This document shows positions 28,625 to 37,635 of a stretch of 64,000 nt of DNA, piece after piece. This DNA comes from an uncultured Clostridium sp. (lineage in GTDB: Bacteria; Bacillota; Clostridia; TANB77; CAG-508): assembly GCA_900553685.1 (NCBI GenBank), contig USEI01000002.1, positions 1 to 64,000 of the forward strand, written 5' to 3'. Positions within the stretch are counted from its first letter, which is position 1. The number at the start of each line of letters is the position of its first letter. The translations under genes and the position numbers were made by a program. Under the pieces are notes generated by a model. That model saw nothing but the letters and a program-made list of their open reading frames with translations, did no database searches and was not told where the DNA came from.

Positions 28625-29104
28625 TTATTCTAAGATAAGGTTATAGCCATAGTATTTTTCTATACCATAGCTCTGAGGGATGCCCAGTACGGTAACTGTA
28701 TATGTGCCTCCCTTAAGGTCGAAACTTTCACTATTGTGAGCACCGCCGTCTCCAATTAAATTTTTTTCAATGCGCTCAGATCCAGATTCTATAACTATAC
28801 TGCCCAACATATTCTGAGAGTCATAGGAATAGGAGAAATGATATCTTCCCGCAGGAATTCTACCAAATCTAGCATTGTTTGATGATTGAAGTCCCGTGAA
28901 ATAACCGGATGTGCTGCCGGAAATAGGATACACCACGGAAAACCGAGGCTGTACGGATGTGCCTTCTGTTGTAACATCACTTTCGGTCGCTACCGCTACT
29001 TCATTTTCTGCTGCTAAAGCAACAGTTGCAGATGACATTACTGCAGTAATAGCAAGAGCGAGAGTGAGAGCCAAAGTTACAATTGTAGAACGTGTTTTTT
29101 TCAT
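28625..29104 (-). CDS. Secreted protein of foreign base composition
   Basis: Start ATG at 29104 follows TGGAGGT and gives a 159-residue protein. It has a clear signal peptide (KKTRSTIVTLALTLALAITAVMSSATVALA) cut after ALAA, then a Thr/Val-rich stretch and a beta-rich domain (SGSTSGYFTGL, GRYHFSYSYDS, GGTYTVTV). G+C is visibly higher than its neighbours, and codons such as CGG (Arg) occur, so recent transfer is likely. Function is unknown. Confidence 0.65.
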   Translation of the reverse strand: MKKTRSTIVTLALTLALAITAVMSSATVALAAENEVAVATESDVTTEGTSVQPRFSVVYPISGSTSGYFTGLQSSNNARFGRIPAGRYHFSYSYDSQNMLGSIVIESGSERIEKNLIGDGGAHNSESFDLKGGTYTVTVLGIPQSYGIEKYYGYNLILE

Positions 29105-29357
29105 AAGATTACCTCCATTAAGTAGAATGAAAGCTATCTCTTTTCCAATCGCTTCTAGGTAAATAAAAATGTTTATAGATAATAATAGAAGCGATGATGC
29201 CATAAATGAACATTCTTACAATTATAACATAAATTTTGAAAAAGGTAAATACTTATTTAAAAAAGTAAAGCGCAAGAAGAAAAAATACTGTTTAAAAATA
29301 TTATAGTTGACAAAATTATATTTTTTATATTTAATAGTTATTAAAGGAGGAATATTT

Positions 29358-30062
29358 ATGAAGAAATATAAAAAACTTTTAATTGTCATATTATTAGTTA
29401 TATTATTAGTTACATTGTTTTTATTATTTTTTAAAAATGAAATTTTTACTTTTGTAAAGGTAAAACAATATGAACAAAAATATAAAAATATAAATATAGT
29501 TGAAAAAAATTTATCTTTTGATAAAAATACAAATCAACTTGAAGAGAATAATACTGATATCAATGGTTTCAAAATAAGTTTATCTGATTTTAATTATAAT
29601 CAAAATGATAAAAAATTAGATTTTAATTTAAAATTTGAAAATGAAAATAAGCTAAATACTGTTGGATATATATTAAGAGTATATAATGAAGAATATTGCT
29701 TAGGAGATAGATTTAATGGACCAGTTTCTATAGATACTTCTATAGATTATATAATAAATCATAGTAAATTTTATGAAGATAAGTTTGAATATAAAAGTAA
29801 AACTATAGATATGACTAATGCTGAAATTATAGAAAATGATTTATTAAATGAATGTCAAATGATAAAACAAGAAGAATTATTAGAAGACGGAAGCTTAGTA
29901 CATAAAATATCTTTTGAGTTACCAGAGCAATTTATTATCACTGATAATCTAAAAGTAGAATTATTTGACTTGAATTATCAAAATATTGGAGATAGTATGA
30001 TATATCAAGCTAAAGAACCTTTGGCACAAATAGAATATACAATAAATTTAAGTGAAAACTAA
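29358..30062 (+). CDS. Membrane-anchored extracellular protein of unknown function
   Basis: ATG at 29358 follows AAAGGAGG. A Lys-rich start and one hydrophobic helix (residues 8-28) precede a 200-residue outer domain with alternating beta patterns (NGFKISLSDFNYNQNDKKLDFNLKF). I recognise no family. The domain loosely resembles the outer domains of ECF-linked anti-sigma proteins, so a link to the island's sigma factor is possible. Confidence 0.5.
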   Translation: MKKYKKLLIVILLVILLVTLFLLFFKNEIFTFVKVKQYEQKYKNINIVEKNLSFDKNTNQLEENNTDINGFKISLSDFNYNQNDKKLDFNLKFENENKLNTVGYILRVYNEEYCLGDRFNGPVSIDTSIDYIINHSKFYEDKFEYKSKTIDMTNAEIIENDLLNECQMIKQEELLEDGSLVHKISFELPEQFIITDNLKVELFDLNYQNIGDSMIYQAKEPLAQIEYTINLSEN

Positions 30063-30092
30063 AAAAAGGGGCTGTAAAAAAGTCCCTTTTAT
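30063..30092. terminator. Weak bidirectional hairpin
   Basis: AAAGGG and TCCCTTT can pair across ~12 nt between two convergent genes, with T and A runs on either side. Confidence 0.45.
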
Positions 30093-31819
30093 ATTTCATC
30101 AATCTTTATATTATATTGTTTATTTAACAAGTTAATTCTATATTTTCCTAAAGTAGATGATTTCTCTAATATATTTCTTACAAAATTTTCAAATTTTGTA
30201 TCTCTATCATCGCTTAATTTTTTCATTTCATTCCAAATTTTATGAGATAATCTCCACATATTTTCATTTATATCTTCATTTAGATTTGGTATAAAATAAT
30301 TATTACTTTCTATTTCTCTAATTATTTGTTCTCTTTCTGTAGATTTTTTTTCTCTATATATAGAAAAAACATTAGTTATGTTTTCATATTTTACATCATT
30401 TTTATTTATTTTTTCTTTTAAAATCTCAATTTTTTTCCAGTAATATTTATTTATTTTTTCCTCATTAAATATTTGATTATATTCCTTCATCTTCGTGTCA
30501 ATAATATCTAAATACAAATTTTCATCTAATAAATGATATAGTTCTTCATCATTTGTCGTTTGCTCTATGTAATTATTCATTGCCTTTTTTATTATATCTT
30601 CTTCAAAAATAGTATGCTTATTAATTATTTTAGCATAACAATACATAGAATTTAATTTTCTAAACCAATTATTTAAATTAATTTTAGAGTTAATTTTTAA
30701 AACATTTTCTTTATAAAAATTTTCAATAATTTGTACTTGATGTTCTTCAGATAAATAAAACATATTATCTTCATCTAAACTGGCATCTTTTTTTGAAAAT
30801 TCTCTTTTATCTTCATAATATTTATTTATTTTTTCAATATTGTTTTTTACATCTTTATCATTATAAATCTCAAATAATAAATTTATGATGGTATGTTTTC
30901 CACTAGTTTGAATATCCTCATTAAAATAATTTTCAATTATATTACAAGCAATATTTCCAAATTCTTCATTAATTATTACATTTCTTAACGAATCTTTGCT
31001 TAATAAATCTTCATAAATTTTTTCTACATCCTGCACTACTATAGCTAAACAACTTATGACTAAATCCTCTATTTCTTTTTCTAATAAATTTTTGTTATTA
31101 ATTTTATGAAATATAAAATTAACATATCTTATTGCCTTTTCAATCGTTCTCAAATTAGAAACATTATGAATTATAAAAAATTCTTTAATTTTTTGCTTTA
31201 TTCTTATTTTTAAAGCATCATCTTTTATGTATTTAAGTTTTAATGTATTAATAATATTGTTTAAAGCATTTTCAGAATATTTACTTATCTGATAAGTTTT
31301 TTGAATTACTTTTTCTTTAAAATCATTATATATTTTTTTATCTTTCTCTTGAATCTTTTCTTCATAAGAGATTATTATTATATTTACCCCTTTTATTCTA
31401 GCCAATGATTCTATTAATCCTAATATTTCTTCCATTTTAATATTAGAACTTTTCCTTTCTAAATCATCTATAACTAATGTAATTTCTTTATTTTTATCTT
31501 CTATCTTTTTCACTATATCGCTTTCAAAATAAGGTACTGATAGTGAAAATACACCAATTCCAAAATTTACTCCTTCTAGTTTTCTATTTATTTTTTTCAA
31601 AAATCCTAATATTGCATTTAACTCACAATAAATCTGATGTTTAAAATCTCTAAAATTATTTATTCCAAATAAAGATATATATATTGGGTTTTTATATTGA
31701 AAAAATTCATTTTTAATATAATATGTTTTTCCAATTCCCCATTTTCCATTTATTAATATTGAATTATAAATTGATGGGAATTCATCTTCTAATCTTTTAT
31801 TTAATTCATCGACTTTCAT
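30089..31819 (-). CDS. KAP-type P-loop NTPase
   Basis: Walker A is INGKWGIGKTYYIKN near residue 24 and Walker B is ITLVIDDLERK near residue 117. A helical region follows to residue 576 with no membrane segment. The order and motifs match KAP-family P-loop proteins, which often occur in islands and in defence systems. The gene lies at the right end of the tRNA-Met island, alone on its strand. ATG follows GGAG. An anti-phage role is possible but inferred. Confidence 0.7.
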   Translation of the reverse strand: MKVDELNKRLEDEFPSIYNSILINGKWGIGKTYYIKNEFFQYKNPIYISLFGINNFRDFKHQIYCELNAILGFLKKINRKLEGVNFGIGVFSLSVPYFESDIVKKIEDKNKEITLVIDDLERKSSNIKMEEILGLIESLARIKGVNIIIISYEEKIQEKDKKIYNDFKEKVIQKTYQISKYSENALNNIINTLKLKYIKDDALKIRIKQKIKEFFIIHNVSNLRTIEKAIRYVNFIFHKINNKNLLEKEIEDLVISCLAIVVQDVEKIYEDLLSKDSLRNVIINEEFGNIACNIIENYFNEDIQTSGKHTIINLLFEIYNDKDVKNNIEKINKYYEDKREFSKKDASLDEDNMFYLSEEHQVQIIENFYKENVLKINSKINLNNWFRKLNSMYCYAKIINKHTIFEEDIIKKAMNNYIEQTTNDEELYHLLDENLYLDIIDTKMKEYNQIFNEEKINKYYWKKIEILKEKINKNDVKYENITNVFSIYREKKSTEREQIIREIESNNYFIPNLNEDINENMWRLSHKIWNEMKKLSDDRDTKFENFVRNILEKSSTLGKYRINLLNKQYNIKIDEI

Positions 31820-32045
31820 TTTTTCTCCTTAACCCTTTTTACATATAATATCACAAATTCTCTTTAATTACTAGAATATTTTTTACTATACAAAATCCTT
31901 ATTTACAAATAAAAGAAATAATATTTTCTTTAAATAATTTTAATTATAAGATATAATAAAAATTCTCTCATATTCTCTCAACTTACAACCCCATTTACAA
32001 CTCCAAACATTAATTTTTCATTGAAATAATAAGAAACTCTACCGT

Positions 32046-32083
32046 CCGTCGCTACCATTAATCAGTCGAAAGACTGATTTTTT
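32046..32083 (+). repeat. attR-type direct repeat of tRNA-Met 3' end plus terminator
   Basis: CCGTCGCTACCA, then two changed bases, then the same hairpin and T run as at 23292-23317. It marks the far end of the island; no tRNA lies next to it. Confidence 0.88.
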
Positions 32084-32186
32084 TATTGTCAGAAAATTTT
32101 ATATTATAAATAAAAGAAGTATTTTGTTACTTTTATAAAATACTTCTAAAAAATTTATTTTTGGGGTTCATTATCTCTTTGAATCT

Positions 32187-32312
32187 CATCTAAATATCAT
32201 TCATATAAAAAATCCTTAATTCATCAATCTTTTCTTCATCTGGTAATTCAGCTCTCCATTTAGTTCCATCCATTGTTACTTCATATGTTCTTAATCTTTC
32301 TATTGATTAACT
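32187..32312 (-). pseudogene. Fragment of an unknown protein
   Basis: The minus strand reads about 41 residues (including YEVTMDGTKWRAELPDEE) to a stop, with no start. It lies outside the island's right end and looks like gene debris. Confidence 0.4.
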
Positions 32313-32339
32313 ATATTTACGCCATCATATATAGCTTGT

Positions 32340-32536
32340 AATTCTAATGGTAAAAAATTTTACACTTCTAACTATTTAGGAGATGTAGGAAAAAGCGAGT
32401 TTATAGAAAATAACTGTTATGATTATTATACTAAATTTGACATGACCAAATATGATGCAACAGATAATATCACAATTATTATTGAATTATATGGTGAACC
32501 TTTTAAAATAGAGTTAGAAAAAACAAATAGTAATTA
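32340..32536 (+). pseudogene. C-terminal fragment of an unknown protein
   Basis: The plus strand reads about 65 residues (YLGDVGKSEFIENN, YGEPFKIELEKTNSN) to a TAA stop, without a start or ribosome-binding site. With the fragment to its left this makes 32100-32540 a decayed region. Confidence 0.4.
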
Positions 32537-32596
32537 ACATTTATAAATATACAAATAGTTTCTGGTTATCAATTTTAGAACAAATTCATATTACAC

Positions 32597-32631
32597 AAAA
32601 AATTAGGAAGTTAAAACTTCCTAATTTTTTA
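32597..32631 (-). terminator. Terminator after the phosphodiesterase-family gene
   Basis: The stem AATTAGGAAGTT/AACTTCCTAATT lies at the end of the phosphatase gene with T runs. Confidence 0.8.
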
Positions 32632-33798
32632 TTTCTTTATAACTATAACTGGTACTTCCATTTCTTCTTTTGATAAACCACAATGAGTTGATTTTTTTAC
32701 TGGCTTTCCTTCTGCTAAAAATGTTTCCAATCTTATTATACTACCTGCTACTGATAATGCTACATAATTTCCTATAAAATCATCTATTTTATAATGTTTT
32801 TCTCCAAATCCTAAAAAATGATATTTATCCAAAAATTCTTCTTTTGTCATAAGCCAAAATTCTTTTCCGAATTCTTTATTAAATCTTTGTTCAAATGTTT
32901 CTCTCATATTTTCCTTTACCCAAAAAGTTAAAACTCTAGATTCTAAATATGCTGGAAGTATTAAACATTCCTGAATTTCTGGATAATCTAATAAAGTATA
33001 TGCTTTTTCAATATCTTTATGTCCATGATCCGCTGATATTATTAATAAAGTATCTTCATCTAATCTATTGCACATTTCTTCTATTTTTTGTTCAGCATCT
33101 TTTATAAATTCTTTAACCTCTTCAGATGTTGTTCCAAATTTATGTAATAATCCATCTGGATTATCTGAATATGCTAAAATAAATTTTCTATCTGGGATTT
33201 TGCATAAATCTTCTATATTCATTATTAACTCATCAATATTATCTGCATTTATGCTTCGTTTTGCTCTTCTTTCTGCATATTCTGGTTCTATCTCATAAGC
33301 CTTTACTTCTGGTGAAGCCTTCTCTATTTTCTCAAATACAGTTTCATATTTCATAATTGTCTTAAAAACATCTAATAATGGTTTTTTTATGGGTTCTCTC
33401 AAATATGATTCATTGTGTGAAAACATATCCAAAGCTCTACCATATTCTTTAAAATATTGTGACCATGCTATCCATCCTGTTTCATATGGTGAAGATCCTG
33501 AATAATAACTTGTTAAGGCTGCTGTTGTTGTTGATGGATATACAGAAGTTACCATATCTATTTGATTTTTCTTTAAAAATCCATTTGGTGATATTGGATC
33601 TAATATATGTTCTCCAAGTCCATCTAAAATTAAAAATATTACATTTTTATAATGTTTTTCGTTTAAAATTTTATCTAAATTCTCAGATGTTTTATGTTTA
33701 GTATCGACATTATAATATTTTAAAATTGAACTTATTGTTCCTAATATACAATGTTCATAATCTGGCAGTACTATATTTTCATAATTTTCAGGGTTCAT
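32629..33798 (-). CDS. Alkaline phosphatase/nucleotide pyrophosphatase superfamily protein
   Basis: Metal and nucleophile motifs of the type I phosphodiesterase/alkaline phosphatase fold are present. LDGLGEHIL (first Asp) comes early, then YPSTTTAALTSYYSG with the Thr nucleophile near residue 80, YSDNPDGLLHKFG, SADHGHKD (Asp-His), and STHCGLS with a last His near the C-terminus. No signal peptide is seen, so it is cytoplasmic. I start it at 33798 after GGAGG; an earlier ATG overlaps that box. Substrate is unknown, probably a phosphodiester. Confidence 0.85.
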   Translation of the reverse strand: MNPENYENIVLPDYEHCILGTISSILKYYNVDTKHKTSENLDKILNEKHYKNVIFLILDGLGEHILDPISPNGFLKKNQIDMVTSVYPSTTTAALTSYYSGSSPYETGWIAWSQYFKEYGRALDMFSHNESYLREPIKKPLLDVFKTIMKYETVFEKIEKASPEVKAYEIEPEYAERRAKRSINADNIDELIMNIEDLCKIPDRKFILAYSDNPDGLLHKFGTTSEEVKEFIKDAEQKIEEMCNRLDEDTLLIISADHGHKDIEKAYTLLDYPEIQECLILPAYLESRVLTFWVKENMRETFEQRFNKEFGKEFWLMTKEEFLDKYHFLGFGEKHYKIDDFIGNYVALSVAGSIIRLETFLAEGKPVKKSTHCGLSKEEMEVPVIVIKK

Positions 33799-33885
33799 AA
33801 ATTCCTCCATATTTTTTTATTACAAATATTATTATAAAACAAAAAAACAATAATTTCAAGCTTATTTATACTATATAAATATATC

Positions 33886-33916
33886 AAAGGGTCTCCGTAG
33901 TCTACGGAGACCCTTT
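33886..33916 (-). terminator. Strong terminator after the HIT gene
   Basis: A 13-bp-class stem AAAGGGTCTCCGTAG/CTACGGAGACCCTTT lies directly after the HIT gene stop. Confidence 0.88.
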
Positions 33917-33925
33917 GTGTCTGCT

Positions 33926-34948
33926 TTATTCTGACCAATTGGTTCTCAGCGGAAGTGCTTCATAGAAGCCCTTCGTGCGCTGAATGATTCTTTCCGGAAT
34001 GTCCTTGGTTGTATCCAAGTAGTCCCAGATATTCTTGAAAGTTATACAGATGTTTTCATAAAACGGTTCCACTCGCCAATTGCTGAGTTCATTAGGAATA
34101 CCGAATATATGAGCAATCACTTGTCTCGGGAACTGTCTCTGAACATAAACTTTCGGATCGCTGACTGCGAGCAAGACACCATTTGTTCCGCACTGATAGG
34201 ACATGTACTTAGCCTTATAGAGAGACTTAATCTCTGTAACAGGCTGTAGCTTTACCATATCCAGATATTTCTTCTCAAAAGCACATCCAATTGCAACATG
34301 CGTGTGTGCATGAACAATGGACTTTGCATGAGAGGAAAATCCAGTAGGTGCAGAACCATGCTCAAAGAAAATTACCGGACGCTCTTTTCCATAAGTGCCT
34401 TTCAAAATCATTTCGGTGTCCCTCATGACTTCATAATATTCTTCGAACTGGTCTTCCGGCAATCTTGCCATAGAATAGTGATGTTTCTTTGGATTAATCA
34501 TCACCATTCCAGGAATCAAGCAACCAAGCTCAATTTTCACAAAGAAATTCTCAGATTCATAGATGATGATGTCCGAGTATTTCGGAGTGCTGATATTAAA
34601 CTCAGTTACAGACATGCCTTTATGCTCACCGATGTAGCACAAAAAGCATTCATCCTTCGTTGTGTCAAACTTCTGACCACGGCATACTTCTCCACATTCG
34701 AATTTGTTACCATGGCAAAAAGCTATGAAATCGTTTTCATCCCTCAGTTCAGTCGGCACGAAAAGTGTTTTGTGCTTTCCTTTTAAGGGATCGGCCTCAT
34801 AAAATTCCCGCAAAATCACAGGAATCTTGTTGTTGCTCCAGACTTCTTCGACCACTTCAAGATCGTTGATAGGCTCGATTGCCTCAAACACAAATTGTTC
34901 AAGACTTTGGGCCTCAGCTACTAGTAAAACTTTGTTGATTGTTAACAT
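33926..34948 (-). CDS. HIT-domain protein, horizontally acquired
   Basis: The histidine triad appears as VHAHTHVAIG near residue 235, the HxHxH nucleotide-binding site of HIT hydrolases and transferases. Start ATG at 34948 follows GGAGGAAGAG, giving 340 residues; a longer frame upstream lacks a signal. The gene has much higher G+C than the surroundings and uses CGG as Arg (for example ATT TTG CGG GAA), so it is a recent arrival. The N-terminal half may bind a second ligand. Substrate is unknown. Confidence 0.72.
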   Translation of the reverse strand: MLTINKVLLVAEAQSLEQFVFEAIEPINDLEVVEEVWSNNKIPVILREFYEADPLKGKHKTLFVPTELRDENDFIAFCHGNKFECGEVCRGQKFDTTKDECFLCYIGEHKGMSVTEFNISTPKYSDIIIYESENFFVKIELGCLIPGMVMINPKKHHYSMARLPEDQFEEYYEVMRDTEMILKGTYGKERPVIFFEHGSAPTGFSSHAKSIVHAHTHVAIGCAFEKKYLDMVKLQPVTEIKSLYKAKYMSYQCGTNGVLLAVSDPKVYVQRQFPRQVIAHIFGIPNELSNWRVEPFYENICITFKNIWDYLDTTKDIPERIIQRTKGFYEALPLRTNWSE

Positions 34949-35195
34949 ATCTCTTCCTCCTTCTATTGCTAAAACCAGTGTAGTGTAACACATCAACAGC
35001 AGACAAAAAATACAAATAGTCAGAACTATTTTTATTATAACATTTTTTAAGATTAAAGTCAAAAATCTGTTCCTATTCGCCAAATTAGTTTTAAAGTGTA
35101 ATTTTTTGATTAATTATATTTTAATTTTCATATTTTTATATTCATTTTATAGAATTTGCTTAAAAAATAATATATAATATTAAAAAATTAAGAAA

Positions 35196-35228
35196 GGAGA
35201 GTATGATTTATCATACAAATTTATTATG
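35196..35228 (+). promoter_or_regulatory. Ribosome-binding site separated from start by a hairpin (nitroreductase)
   Basis: GGAGA at 35196-35200 is followed at once by the palindrome GTATGATTTATCATAC and then nine bases before the ATG at 35226. Unfolded, the spacing is about 25, too long. Folded, it is about nine. The stem also contains an ATG opening an 11-codon frame that overlaps the gene start. Confidence 0.55.
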
Positions 35229-35744
35229 GATTTTTTAGATTTAGTAAAAAATAGATATTCTTGTAGAAGTTTTTTAAATAAAGAAATAGAAGAAGAAAAA
35301 ATTAATAAAATTTTAGAAGCAGGTCAAGCTTCTCCAACAGCTTGCAACTTACAACCTCAAAGAATATTAGTAATAACAGATAAAGAAAAACTTGGAAAAC
35401 TAAGTGAATGTACAAGATTTGGATGGAATGCTCCTGTTATAATGATTATATGTTATGACAAAAATGTATCTTGGAAAAGGAAATACGATAATCATGATGA
35501 AGGTTCTACTGATGCAAGTATTGTTACTACTCAAATGATGCTTGAAGCTTTTAATTTAGGACTAGGAACAACTTGGATTGGAGCTTTTAATCCTGAAAAA
35601 ATTAGAGAACTTTATAACATACCAGAAAATTTTGAAATTGTTTCCATTCTTCCTATTGGTTATCCAGCAGAAGATGGCATACCAAGTGCAATGCATTTTA
35701 AAAGAGAACCTTTAGAAAAAACTGTTTTCTACAATGAATTTTAG
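35226..35744 (+). CDS. Nitroreductase-family FMN-dependent oxidoreductase
   Basis: The opening VKNRYSCRSF, the stretch ILEAGQASPTACNLQPQRILVI and the C-terminal SILPIGYPAED are the FMN-binding pattern of NfsA/NfnB-like nitroreductases. The 172-residue protein should dimerise and reduce quinones or nitro compounds with NAD(P)H. The unusual leader with a hairpin between ribosome-binding site and ATG is described separately. A structured repeat follows about 150 bp downstream. Confidence 0.88.
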   Translation: MDFLDLVKNRYSCRSFLNKEIEEEKINKILEAGQASPTACNLQPQRILVITDKEKLGKLSECTRFGWNAPVIMIICYDKNVSWKRKYDNHDEGSTDASIVTTQMMLEAFNLGLGTTWIGAFNPEKIRELYNIPENFEIVSILPIGYPAEDGIPSAMHFKREPLEKTVFYNEF

Positions 35745-35892
35745 AAATTAAGATAAAAAATTAGTAATTTTAATAAAGATTAATTAAATAAATTTAACAG
35801 ATAAAATAAGAAATAAATAACAAATATAAAATAAGGAATAGAAAATTTTAATATTTTATATCTCTTATTTTAATATTTGTAAATTAAAAATA

Positions 35893-36062
35893 AAAATCTA
35901 CTACTCTTTTTTAATAAACGACTTAAAGAAAATTGAATTAGAATTGCTTATATATTTTATGGAAAGAGTTCATCTTTTGATGGAAGGAAGCCATAAAATA
36001 CTATTAGCAATTCTATGAAAATTTTCTAATTAAGTGAATTAAAAAAAGAGTAGTAGATTTTT
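35893..36062. repeat. Structured repeat element, copy 1
   Basis: An outer stem (AAAATCTACTACTCTTTTTTAAT with its complement near 36039-36062) encloses a core nearly identical to the copy at 48423-48589. Inner stems are AGAATTGCT/AGCAATTCT and ATTTTATGG/CCATAAAAT. It lies between the convergent nitroreductase and asnS genes. A structured RNA or a small mobile palindromic element would fit. Confidence 0.8.
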
Positions 36063-36149
36063 CATTATATTTATATTATTTTAAATTTTTTATATCTATT
36101 TCATATTGTTTTAATACTAATTTTTAATATAATTTTTGCTATTTTTATA

Positions 36150-37541
36150 TTAAAATTCACAATTTTTTGGTGTTCTTGGGAATGGTATTACATCACGAAT
36201 ATTTTGCATTCCTGTAATATACATCATTAATCTTTCAAATCCTAACCCAAAGCCACTATGTGGTACACTTCCATATTTTCTTAAATCCAAGTACCACCAA
36301 TAATCTTTTTCATCCATATTTAATTCTTTTATTTTATTTTGTAGTTTTTCTAAACTATCTTCTCTTTGGCTTCCTCCAATTATTTCACCTATTCCCGGAG
36401 CTAAAAGATCAGCTGCTGCAACCGTTTTTCCGTCTTGATTTAATTTCATATAAAAAGCTTTTATTTCTTGAGGATAGTCTGTAACAAATACAGGTTTTTT
36501 GAAAATCTTTTCACTTAAGTATCTTTCATGCTCTGTTTGAAGGTCCACACCCCAGCTAACTTTATATTCAAACTCATTATTATGTTTTTCTAATTCTTTT
36601 ACTGCATCTGTATAACTAATTCTTCCAAATTCTGAATTAACAACATTATTTAATCTATCTAATAATCCTTTATCTATAAAATTATTAAAAAATTCCATTT
36701 CTTCTGAGCAATTTTCTAACACATAATTTATTACATATTTTAACATACTTTCAGCTAAATCCATATCATCTTTTAAGTCTGCAAAACAAATTTCAGGTTC
36801 TATCATCCAAAACTCTGCTGCGTGTTTTACAGTATTAGAATTTTCTGCTCTAAATGTTGGACCAAAAGTATACACATTTCTGAATGCAAAAGCATAAGTT
36901 TCAACATTTAATTGTCCACTTACTGTAAGATGAGCTGGTTTGCCAAAAAAGTCTTTTGAAAAATCTACTTCCCCCTCTTCTGTTTTAGGGACATTATTTA
37001 AATCAAAAGTGTTTAAGTTAAACATCTCTCCAGCACCTTCTGCATCACTTCCTGTAATTATTGGTGTATGCACATATACAAAATTATTTTCTTGAAAAAA
37101 TTTATGTATTGCATAAGATGCAACTGAGCGAACTCTAAATACTGCATTAAAAGTATTTGTTCTTGGTCTCAAGTGTGAAATTGTTCTTAAATATTCCATT
37201 GTATGTCTTTTCTTCTGTAATGGATATTCAGGAACAGAAGTTGCTATAACTTTTACCTCTTCTGCTTTTATTTCAAAAGGTTGTTTAGCATTTTCTGTTT
37301 TTACTAATATACCTTTAACCATGATTGAAGAACTAATAGTTAATTTGCAAATCTCTTCAAAATTTTCTAAACTATTATCAAATACTATTTGTAAATTTTT
37401 AAAAAATGAACCATCATTTACTTCTATGAATCCAAATGTTTTTGAATCTCTAACAGTTTTAACCCAACCTGAAATTTGTATTTTTTTTGAATAATATTTT
37501 TCTGAATTTCTATATAATTCTTTTATAAGTATGTTGTTCAT
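36150..37541 (-). CDS. asnS: Asparaginyl-tRNA synthetase
   Basis: A class II synthetase. The N-terminal OB-fold anticodon-binding domain (residues 1-110) is followed by a catalytic core. The core has FRAENSN (motif 2), AGEMFNL and [15 protein letters not shown] (motif 3), and ends in a typical Pro-rich IPFPRTP. It charges tRNA(Asn). The 463-residue length is normal. ATG follows GGAGG. Its presence means GatCAB is mainly needed for Gln-tRNA here. Confidence 0.95.
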   Translation of the reverse strand: MNNILIKELYRNSEKYYSKKIQISGWVKTVRDSKTFGFIEVNDGSFFKNLQIVFDNSLENFEEICKLTISSSIMVKGILVKTENAKQPFEIKAEEVKVIATSVPEYPLQKKRHTMEYLRTISHLRPRTNTFNAVFRVRSVASYAIHKFFQENNFVYVHTPIITGSDAEGAGEMFNLNTFDLNNVPKTEEGEVDFSKDFFGKPAHLTVSGQLNVETYAFAFRNVYTFGPTFRAENSNTVKHAAEFWMIEPEICFADLKDDMDLAESMLKYVINYVLENCSEEMEFFNNFIDKGLLDRLNNVVNSEFGRISYTDAVKELEKHNNEFEYKVSWGVDLQTEHERYLSEKIFKKPVFVTDYPQEIKAFYMKLNQDGKTVAAADLLAPGIGEIIGGSQREDSLEKLQNKIKELNMDEKDYWWYLDLRKYGSVPHSGFGLGFERLMMYITGMQNIRDVIPFPRTPKNCEF

Positions 37542-37635
37542 AATTATTCCTCCACTAAAAATATGTTAGTATTATATAAGAATATACTTAAAATTTCAAT
37601 ATCTCCATATAAATTGATTCTATTTTCTTTTAAAG

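Larger units (their letters stand above)
23292..32083. mobile_element. Genomic island integrated at tRNA-Met
   Basis: The interval starts at the tRNA-Met 3' end and stops at a 38-bp duplicate of the tRNA 3' end and terminator. Next to the tRNA is a remnant of a tyrosine integrase on the minus strand, as expected for such islands. Cargo comprises an ECF sigma/anti-sigma-like pair, two Spo0A-C-only proteins, an IS200-type element, secreted proteins and a KAP-type NTPase. No intact integrase or conjugation gene is visible, so the island is probably no longer self-mobile. Confidence 0.82.

Noticed and set aside
28911..29162. Frame opposite the GC-richer secreted protein
   Set aside because: It is the antisense shadow of a gene with a clear signal peptide and ribosome-binding site.
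34298..34786. 162-codon frame on the plus strand
   Set aside because: Antisense shadow of the HIT gene; no start signal.
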